DNA of 6,695 bases from Anderseniella sp. (lineage in GTDB: Bacteria > Pseudomonadota > Alphaproteobacteria > Rhizobiales > Aestuariivirgaceae). This document shows, piece by piece, positions 1 to 5,024 of the stretch. The position numbers and the translations under genes are program-made. The notes beneath the pieces were generated by a model. It had not been told where the DNA came from. It searched no databases and saw only the letters and a list, made by a program, of their open reading frames with translations. Each line of letters begins with the position of its first letter. Position 1 is the stretch's first letter. The DNA lies in contig JABDRA010000133.1 in the NCBI GenBank assembly GCA_013041995.1, positions 1-6,695 of the forward strand. The letters run 5' to 3'.

Positions 1-1234
1 GATCATAGTAGATTTCCCTGCCCATTTCGTCCGGAAAGTAGTTTTGCCCGGAAAACCCGTCAGGCTGGTCGGGATCGTATTTGTAGCCTGACCCGTATTC
101 CTGCTCTTTCATCATCTTGGTCGGCGCATTGAGGATGATCTTGGGCGGCATGACCGAGCCGGTTTCCTTCGCCCGCCTCATCACCTTCTTGTAGGCGGTA
201 TAAACCCCGATCGATTTGGGCGCCGTGGCCAGATAGACCGCCGCCTGTGCCAGCCCCAGTTCCCCTTCCGGCGACCCGAGAAAGTCGTACACGTCCTTGG
301 CCGCAAGTGCCTGCACAACCGCCTGCGGATCAGCCAGGCCAATATCCTCATTGGCCATGCGTACCAGGCGCCTGCAAATGAACAACGGATCCTCGCCAGC
401 AACCAGCATGCGGGCCAGCCAATACAGGGCAGCATCAGGATCAGATCCACGGATCGATTTGTGCAGGGCGGAAATCAGATTGTAGTGCCCGTCCTGTCCC
501 TTGTCGTAAACCGGTACCCGGCGCTTGATGGTCTCAGCCAGACCGGCTGCATCCAGTGCATCGGCGTTCGCTTCAACAACAGCAAACAAGTCCTCGACAA
601 GGTTAAGAAAATAGCGCCCGTCACCATCGGCCATCGCGAACAATTGCTCGCGGGCTTCTTCGGTCACGGGTAACGAGCGGCCTTCGAGGTCTTCCGCACG
701 TGTCAGCAGTCCGACCATGGCTGCGGCGTCCAGTCGGTTGAGTGTTAACACCTTGGCGCGCGACAATACGGCAGCATTCAGTTCGAAGGACGGGTTTTCA
801 GTGGTTGCACCGACAAGGGTGATGGTGCAGTCTTCCATCCAGGGCAGAAAGCTGTCCTGCTGCGCCTTGTTGAAGCGGTGGATCTCGTCCACGAACAACA
901 AGGTGCCCTGCCCCTTGTCGGTTCGGCGCAGGCGCGATGCCTCGAATACCTTCTTGAGGTCCGCCACGCCGGAATGAATGGCCGATATCTGTTCAAAATG
1001 CAGATCAACCTCGCCCGCCAGCAACCGGGCAATGGTGGTCTTGCCTGTGCCGGGAGGCCCCCACAGGATCATGGAACTGATCCGGCGTGACGATATCATG
1101 CTCGATATCAGTCCGGTCTCCCCGGTCAGATGGTCCTGGCCCTGTACTTCGGCCAGCGACGCTGGTCGCAGCCTGTCCGCCAGCGGTCGCGGCGCAGATG
1201 CTTCCAGTCCGGCGGCGTCGAACAGAGATGCCAT
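1..1234 (-). CDS. rarA: Replication-associated recombination protein A (RarA/MgsA), AAA+ ATPase, C-terminus cut by window edge
   Basis: RarA is a cytoplasmic clamp-loader-like AAA+ ATPase that acts at stalled or collapsed replication forks with the SSB/RecA machinery (family knowledge). I translated 411 uninterrupted codons. Walker A GPPGTGKT lies at residues 59-66, Walker B FVDE at 114-117 followed by IHRFNK, sensor-1 GATTENPSFE at 142-151, a probable arginine finger in LSR (R159), and a sensor-2 arginine in GDGR (R207). A helical C-terminal half follows with the family signatures SALHKSIRGSDPDAALYWLA and NEDIGLADP, and near the edge YGSGYKYDPD and GFSGQNYFPD. Family members are about 430-450 residues, so roughly 25-40 residues are missing beyond base 1. 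The ATG at 1232-1234 is chosen because AAGGAG lies 10 bases upstream. The gene is 14 bases downstream of the Do protease stop and is probably translated from the same mRNA. No frameshift or lost motif is seen. Confidence 0.96.
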   Translation of the reverse strand, partial: MASLFDAAGLEASAPRPLADRLRPASLAEVQGQDHLTGETGLISSMISSRRISSMILWGPPGTGKTTIARLLAGEVDLHFEQISAIHSGVADLKKVFEASRLRRTDKGQGTLLFVDEIHRFNKAQQDSFLPWMEDCTITLVGATTENPSFELNAAVLSRAKVLTLNRLDAAAMVGLLTRAEDLEGRSLPVTEEAREQLFAMADGDGRYFLNLVEDLFAVVEANADALDAAGLAETIKRRVPVYDKGQDGHYNLISALHKSIRGSDPDAALYWLARMLVAGEDPLFICRRLVRMANEDIGLADPQAVVQALAAKDVYDFLGSPEGELGLAQAAVYLATAPKSIGVYTAYKKVMRRAKETGSVMPPKIILNAPTKMMKEQEYGSGYKYDPDQPDGFSGQNYFPDEMGREIYYD

Positions 1235-1244
1235 GGGCAGGCTT

Positions 1245-1250
1245 CTCCTT
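1245..1250 (-). promoter_or_regulatory. Shine-Dalgarno of rarA overlapping the upstream stop codon
   Basis: On the minus strand AAGGAG ends 10 bases before the rarA ATG. Its first two A's are the last two bases of the TAA stop of the upstream protease (1249-1251). This geometry supports the rarA start and suggests translational coupling or ribosome hand-over between the two genes. Confidence 0.85.
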
Positions 1251-2670
1251 AACCGCCAAACTCGCGACGAATGAGCTTGCCCTTGCGCAAAATGGCGACA
1301 TCCCAATACCCGTCGCGTCTTTCCAGAACACTGCGCAGGTCTGCCACCGACCCCAGCTTACGCTCGTTAAGTTCAACAATCACATCACCCTTCTTGAAGC
1401 CGAAGCGGCGCGCCAGTGATCTTTTGACGGCGGACACCGCCACACCTTCAACCAATGCCGGCAAACCCAGTTCTTCTGCAACAGCCGGTGACACATCGAC
1501 AACTTCAAGGCCTGTAAACGGCGACCGGCCCTTGATGACGGTGGTGTTGCGGGGCGGGTCTTCCGGTGCAGGCGTCAGCGGGACTTCGGCATTGAACCGT
1601 TTTGACTTGCGGCTGAACACAATCGGGGATGCCTCGCCTACAGGCAGAGTAGCGAACCTGAAGCTGAATTCCTGGGCGTTCTCGATTGGCTTGCCGCCCA
1701 GTTGCAACAACACATCGCCGCGTTTAATGCCGGCCTTTTTGAGCGGGCTGGCCGGATGCAGTTGGGACACCAGCGCCCCGCGTGGCCGGTTGAGCCCCAG
1801 GGCCGATGCCAGGTCACTGGTAACATTCTGCAGGTCCGCACCGAACCAGGGACGGACAACCTTGGTAGCACCACTCAGCGATTGCTGGATGACGGAGCGC
1901 ACCATGTTGACAGGGATGGCAAAGCCAATACCGTTGGAGCCGCCAGAGCGGGAAAATATCGCGGTATTGATGCCGATCAGCCGGCCGTTCATGTCTACCA
2001 GTGCTCCTCCCGAATTACCGGGATTGATGGCTGCATCGGTCTGAATGAAGAACTGATAGGACGAAACGCCAACCCGGGTCCGGGCCAATGCGGAGACGAT
2101 GCCGCTTGTGACCGTCTGCCCGACACCAAACGGGTTACCGATGGCCAGCACGAGATCACCCACTTCCAGCGCGTCTGAATCACCCAGGGACAGTGGAACA
2201 AGCGGTTCACCATCCGGTTTGATACGCAATACGGCCAGGTCGGTGCGTTCGTCCGTCAGGATGAGTTCGGCGTCAAATTCCCGCTTGTCAGAAAGCACTA
2301 CACGAATTTCAGTGCCGTTCTTGATGACATGATTGTTTGTAACGACGATGCCGGATGCATCTACGATAACACCGGAGCCCAGTGAATTCTGGGCGCGTCT
2401 GCGAGGCCTGCCGCCAAACAGCTCATCGCCAAAAAACCGGCGGAAAAACGGATCGGCGCCGAAAGGCTGGCGGCGACCCTGGGTCTGGACAATGCGCTTG
2501 GCATAGACATTGACCACACTTGGCGCAGTGGTCTTCACCACGGGCGAGAAAGACATGGCAATGTCGCCGCGCGAAGCCGGTACCTGCTGGGCGCTTACAG
2601 GGCCCAATGCCAGCATTATCGGCACCAGGGCAATTGCTGCATAAAACAACACATGGCGGACAAACTGCAT
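1249..2670 (-). CDS. degP: Periplasmic Do/HtrA (DegP/DegQ-type) serine endoprotease with two PDZ domains
   Basis: This is a secreted quality-control protease that degrades or refolds misfolded envelope proteins; family members form trimer-based oligomers. The 473-residue protein begins with a Sec signal peptide (hydrophobic stretch about 8-22, likely cleavage after VSA at 25-27). The trypsin-like domain follows, with catalytic His114 in TNNHV, Asp144 in RTDLAV and Ser220 in NPGNSGG, and a short LA-type loop (about 62-93) containing the family's DPFFRRFFG. PDZ1 covers about 275-365 and PDZ2 about 385-470. Length and layout match the DegQ/DegP/MucD group. I cannot separate degP from degQ by sequence alone, so the symbol is at family level. 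The ATG at 2668-2670 has AGGGA 10 bases upstream. No cysteine is present. The stop overlaps the rarA ribosome binding site, and a second membrane-anchored trypsin-like protease gene lies 106 bp upstream. Confidence 0.95.
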   Translation of the reverse strand: MQFVRHVLFYAAIALVPIMLALGPVSAQQVPASRGDIAMSFSPVVKTTAPSVVNVYAKRIVQTQGRRQPFGADPFFRRFFGDELFGGRPRRRAQNSLGSGVIVDASGIVVTNNHVIKNGTEIRVVLSDKREFDAELILTDERTDLAVLRIKPDGEPLVPLSLGDSDALEVGDLVLAIGNPFGVGQTVTSGIVSALARTRVGVSSYQFFIQTDAAINPGNSGGALVDMNGRLIGINTAIFSRSGGSNGIGFAIPVNMVRSVIQQSLSGATKVVRPWFGADLQNVTSDLASALGLNRPRGALVSQLHPASPLKKAGIKRGDVLLQLGGKPIENAQEFSFRFATLPVGEASPIVFSRKSKRFNAEVPLTPAPEDPPRNTTVIKGRSPFTGLEVVDVSPAVAEELGLPALVEGVAVSAVKRSLARRFGFKKGDVIVELNERKLGSVADLRSVLERRDGYWDVAILRKGKLIRREFGG

Positions 2671-2776
2671 GATCGGCGATTCCCTAATTGCATGAATTCA
2701 GATTATTGGCGCACCCTATCAAGCTGGCATCAATTGGCCAACCGTTGCCGACAACTTGTCTTTAATTCCTTTGGTA
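2671..2776. other. Intergenic spacer upstream of the Do protease gene
   Basis: This 106-bp spacer separates two minus-strand protease genes. It contains AGGGA at 2681-2685 (ribosome binding site of the downstream gene, minus strand) and an 11-bp palindrome GACAACTTGTC at 2750-2760. I see no GC-rich hairpin with a T run that would make a convincing terminator. The best minus-strand promoter match (TTGGCC, 17 bases, TAGGGT) is poor, so whether the Do protease has its own promoter here stays open. Confidence 0.5.
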
Positions 2777-4360
2777 TTATTCGGTCGACGCGGTCTTGCC
2801 GGTTTCGATCAGGTCCAGCAATTGCTGCAGTTTCTCCAGCGGTACGCCGATGTTTGAACCGCCATATTCAGGCAGAATTGCAGCGTTGACGCCGACCACC
2901 AGTCCATTGCTGTCCATGACCGGGCCTCCACTGCCGCCCTTTGCCGTATCTGCATCGTAAACGATTGTCGCGGCAGTCACCTTGGCCACGATACCCTGGC
3001 TGGCGAGAGGTTGAATGAATGTATTTTCCGACAAGCGTTCTGCGACTTTCCAGAAATTGGTTTCACCGGCTTCACGGAGTTTCATGACGAATGCCTTGCC
3101 GGCCTGGGCGAGCATGGCCCTGAGCCCGGTGGGATACCCCATCACGATCACATTATCGCCTGACGTCAGTTTGATCGATGATAACGCAAGGCCGGGCACT
3201 TGCGGCGACGCGCCAGTGAACGCCAGCACTGCAACGTCTGCATCGTCACTCGCCTGGACCAACTCAACCGGCAGGGCTTCAACCTTGCCCGGGACATACG
3301 CGACAAAGCGGATGAATTCCGGCTGCAGACCGCGGCCCCCGAACGCAGTCAGGTTGGCATCGCTCTCCCAAGGCAATGCGATATGTCGGTTGGTGATGAT
3401 CTTGCCACCCTTGGCAAGTACGAAGCCGGTACCGGTATAGCGCTTCTGCGCAATCGTTCCCTCACCTTCCAATGTCAGCCGCGGGTTGCCGCGATCATCC
3501 GCGACAGGCTGACCGTCCGGACCTGCGACATAGCGCAGAAACCGCCCTGTCGAGGCTTCCCTGAACGCGTACGAACCCTGCAGGAACAGGACGGACGGGG
3601 TTGCAGCCGCTATGGCGCGAGCACTGGCTTTACGGGATTTTTCCAAAACCTCCAGCCGGCCGATATTCGCGGCCAGGGTTTCATCGATCTGATCGCGAAG
3701 AGTATTCAAATCTTCAGGTGTCAGAGCCTGTTCACGGGCCTGGGACAATGACTCGGCAAACTTTTCAATATTGGCCCGCTCGCGAGCCAGCTCACTCTGC
3801 AGCATCACGTTGATCTGGTATTGCTGATAGACCAGCAATCCCAGGCTGGCGATTGCCGCAATCACACCCAGACGAAACAGGATGGTGGTCTGGCCGGCAA
3901 ACCGCCTCAATAAACTCATCAGCACCCGGCAGACTCTGGTGAACACGGGTTGCCGGCTGGTGCGGAGATAGGCACCCGCTTCCGACAGGATTTCTGAAAC
4001 AACCTTGCGGGGCTTGTCTTCCTCCCCGCACAGGCAGTACCGGGATATCGGCCCCTTGTCGCCGAACTCAATGACGTCTGCGGTCCGCAACAGATGAGAT
4101 GACACGAGTTTTCCATTGACCCACAACGGGTGATTTCCACGCGCCTCAATTTCATAGGACCCTGCGGCCAGATGCAGTCGTGCAATTTCCTGCCCGCCTT
4201 CGGATCCTGTTCGCGCCGGTGTTATGTGGATACGTTTGTTGGCATGAAGAAAGACATCCAGTGTCTCGCCATGCAATGTCGACTGAATGCCTTCAGCGCC
4301 ACCGGTCAGGTGGTCGAGAGTGGCAACCGGTTCAGAGGCAACATCAGGTCTGTCATCCAT
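2777..4360 (-). CDS. Membrane-anchored trypsin-like serine protease with an N-terminal FHA-like domain
   Basis: The 527-residue protein has four parts. Residues about 30-110 resemble an FHA fold (EIARLHL, HPLWVNGK, ADVIEFG, GPISRY) but lack the usual GR...S phosphothreonine-binding residues. One transmembrane segment lies at about 160-178 and follows basic residues (LLRR), so the N-terminus should be cytoplasmic and the rest periplasmic. A heptad-like, charged region (about 183-250) probably forms a coiled coil. The C-terminal S1/HtrA-like protease domain (about 300-515) has an intact triad: His326 in TNRHIALPW, Asp375 in DADVAVL, Ser477 in GGSGGP. No PDZ domain follows. All three cysteines (109, 111, 144) are on the cytoplasmic side. 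The ATG at 4358-4360 is the first after an in-frame TGA; AAAGG lies 11 bases upstream. Substrate and role are unknown. It sits upstream of a Do protease on the same strand, which suggests but does not prove a shared envelope-stress task. Confidence 0.85.
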   Translation of the reverse strand: MDDRPDVASEPVATLDHLTGGAEGIQSTLHGETLDVFLHANKRIHITPARTGSEGGQEIARLHLAAGSYEIEARGNHPLWVNGKLVSSHLLRTADVIEFGDKGPISRYCLCGEEDKPRKVVSEILSEAGAYLRTSRQPVFTRVCRVLMSLLRRFAGQTTILFRLGVIAAIASLGLLVYQQYQINVMLQSELARERANIEKFAESLSQAREQALTPEDLNTLRDQIDETLAANIGRLEVLEKSRKASARAIAAATPSVLFLQGSYAFREASTGRFLRYVAGPDGQPVADDRGNPRLTLEGEGTIAQKRYTGTGFVLAKGGKIITNRHIALPWESDANLTAFGGRGLQPEFIRFVAYVPGKVEALPVELVQASDDADVAVLAFTGASPQVPGLALSSIKLTSGDNVIVMGYPTGLRAMLAQAGKAFVMKLREAGETNFWKVAERLSENTFIQPLASQGIVAKVTAATIVYDADTAKGGSGGPVMDSNGLVVGVNAAILPEYGGSNIGVPLEKLQQLLDLIETGKTASTE

Positions 4361-4373
4361 GGCAAGGCTTGCC
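4361..4373. repeat. Perfect 13-bp palindrome between ribosome binding site and start codon
   Basis: GGCAAGGCTTGCC reads as six bases, a central base, and the reverse complement of the six. It lies directly upstream of the FHA-protease ATG and overlaps the end of the AAAGG ribosome binding site. In RNA the loop would be too tight for the full stem, so a shorter hairpin or a protein site are the options; it could also be chance. Confidence 0.5.
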
Positions 4374-4407
4374 TTTCATCTCTCGAACGCCTTACCCCTC
4401 AACCACC

Positions 4408-4437
4408 ATTTGGTGATCCTGACACAGTTGAGTCAAC
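4408..4437 (-). promoter_or_regulatory. Possible promoter of the FHA-protease gene
   Basis: On the minus strand TTGACT (4431-4436) matches five of six bases of the -35 consensus and is followed after 17 bases by CCAAAT, a weak -10. The -35 lies inside an 11-bp palindrome (GTTGAGTCAAC, 4427-4437). The weak -10 keeps this tentative; read-through from the lrp-type gene 93 bp upstream is the alternative. Confidence 0.3.
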
Positions 4438-4453
4438 CATCTGCACGCCAAGT

Positions 4454-4888
4454 TTACCGGCGATCCAGTTTTGTTGACAAGATGATGGCAGACTCCGTGC
4501 GGGTAACGCCTTCGATGATACCAATCTGGTCAAGCACCTTGTCTATGTCATCAGTGGTGAGCGCCCTGATCTGAGCGATCAGGTCAAACTTACCCGATAC
4601 TGTGTGCAGCGTCTGCACTTGCGGCATTCGCACAAGCGCGCGAACCACTTCCATAGTCATGCGAGGTTCCACGGAAAGCTCCACATGGGCCAGAATACCT
4701 TCCGCCGTCACCTGGTTTGCCAGCCGGACGCCATAGCCTGCAATGACACCACTGATCTCCAGCCGCCGAAGCCTGTCCTGAATCGTTGTGCGCGACACGC
4801 CAAGCCGTCGGGCCAGTTCTGACACCGGCATACGGGCGTTTGCCTGCAGCAGAGCAATAAGCTCCTGGTCTTTGTCAGTCACTCTCAT
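4454..4888 (-). CDS. Lrp/AsnC-family transcriptional regulator
   Basis: This 144-residue protein has the family's usual length. A winged helix-turn-helix spans about residues 3-60, with the recognition helix in LGVSRTTIQDRLRRLE (29-44). The ligand-sensing, dimer-forming RAM/AsnC domain spans about 65-137 and includes the VSGKFD turn (97-102), which corresponds to the family's effector-binding G-x-x-D loop. Lrp-type regulators bind DNA as dimers to octamers or larger assemblies and respond to amino acids. The ATG at 4886-4888 is the only upstream choice, since an in-frame TGA lies four codons before it. There is no Shine-Dalgarno sequence, but a perfect TATAAT ends six bases before the ATG, which indicates a leaderless mRNA. 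The gene is divergent from an ornithine-type decarboxylase across 136 bp, so control of that gene, with its substrate or product as effector, is the natural inference. Confidence 0.93.
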   Translation of the reverse strand: MRVTDKDQELIALLQANARMPVSELARRLGVSRTTIQDRLRRLEISGVIAGYGVRLANQVTAEGILAHVELSVEPRMTMEVVRALVRMPQVQTLHTVSGKFDLIAQIRALTTDDIDKVLDQIGIIEGVTRTESAIILSTKLDRR

Positions 4889-4945
4889 TTCGTCATTATA
4901 TCACTATTTGCGGCAATTCGACGAATAAATTTGTAAATGACGAAA
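4888..4945. promoter_or_regulatory. Candidate Lrp-type operator: three GACGAA/TTCGTC elements
   Basis: A perfect 10-bp inverted repeat is formed by TTTCGTCATT (4888-4897) and AATGACGAAA (4936-4945), with centres 48 bp apart. Between them lies an 11-bp palindrome, ATTCGACGAAT (4916-4926). All three carry the core GACGAA or its complement (4889-4894, 4920-4925, 4939-4944). The left arm covers the -10 and start of the regulator gene, the palindrome covers its -35 position, and the right arm covers the candidate -35 of the decarboxylase. Spaced multiple sites fit how Lrp-family oligomers bind DNA. That these are the regulator's own sites is inference. Confidence 0.6.
4895..4900 (-). promoter_or_regulatory. 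-10 element of the Lrp-type gene, leaderless start
   Basis: The minus strand reads TATAAT exactly, then GACGAA, then ATG. With the usual 6-7 base distance from -10 to transcription start, the transcript would begin at or next to the A of the ATG. The -35 position (CGTCGA at a 17-base spacing) matches the consensus poorly, which would fit a promoter under strong regulation. Confidence 0.65.
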
Positions 4946-4965
4946 ATTATGCGTCTGTTTATATG
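4937..4965 (+). promoter_or_regulatory. Candidate promoter of the decarboxylase gene
   Basis: ATGACG (4937-4942), four of six against TTGACA, is followed after 17 bases by TATATG (4960-4965), four of six against TATAAT. Transcription would start near 4972, giving a leader of about 53 bases. The -35 overlaps the right arm of the inverted repeat. The match is moderate, and an activator-dependent promoter is possible. Confidence 0.4.
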
Positions 4966-5013
4966 CTTCAGATAGCATCATCATCATATGTAACGCCGAA
5001 TCAAAGCACGCTC

Positions 5014-5018
5014 AGGAG
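5014..5018 (+). promoter_or_regulatory. Shine-Dalgarno of the decarboxylase gene
   Basis: AGGAG ends six bases before the ATG at 5025-5027 and fixes this start; no better-supported upstream start exists in frame. Confidence 0.85.
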
Positions 5019-5024
5019 CTCAAG

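Noticed and set aside
1271..2044. Long plus-strand open frame (257 codons) opposite the Do protease gene
   Set aside because: It lies antisense to a gene with intact catalytic and PDZ motifs, and its low-complexity, Ser/Arg/Pro-rich translation resembles no protein family.
2727..2760. Cluster of short palindromes (TTGGCCAA, GACAACTTGTC, near-palindrome GGCCAACCGTTGCC) as a possible terminator or operator
   Set aside because: Stems are short, with no T run following on the minus strand, and the parts do not form one coherent hairpin.
3200..3751. Plus-strand open frame of 183 codons opposite the FHA-protease gene
   Set aside because: It is antisense to a well-supported coding region and shows no recognisable domain or ribosome binding site.
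4402..4414. CACCA-TT-TGGTG hairpin after the Lrp-type gene as a terminator
   Set aside because: The five-base stem has a two-base loop and no T tract; it is too weak for intrinsic termination.
4976..4987. Four tandem CAT triplets in the decarboxylase leader
   Set aside because: Too short a repeat to be a credible phase-variable tract.
4988..4993. Minimal start-stop element ATG-TAA in the decarboxylase leader
   Set aside because: No ribosome binding site precedes it; six bases of this kind are expected often by chance in an AT-rich spacer.
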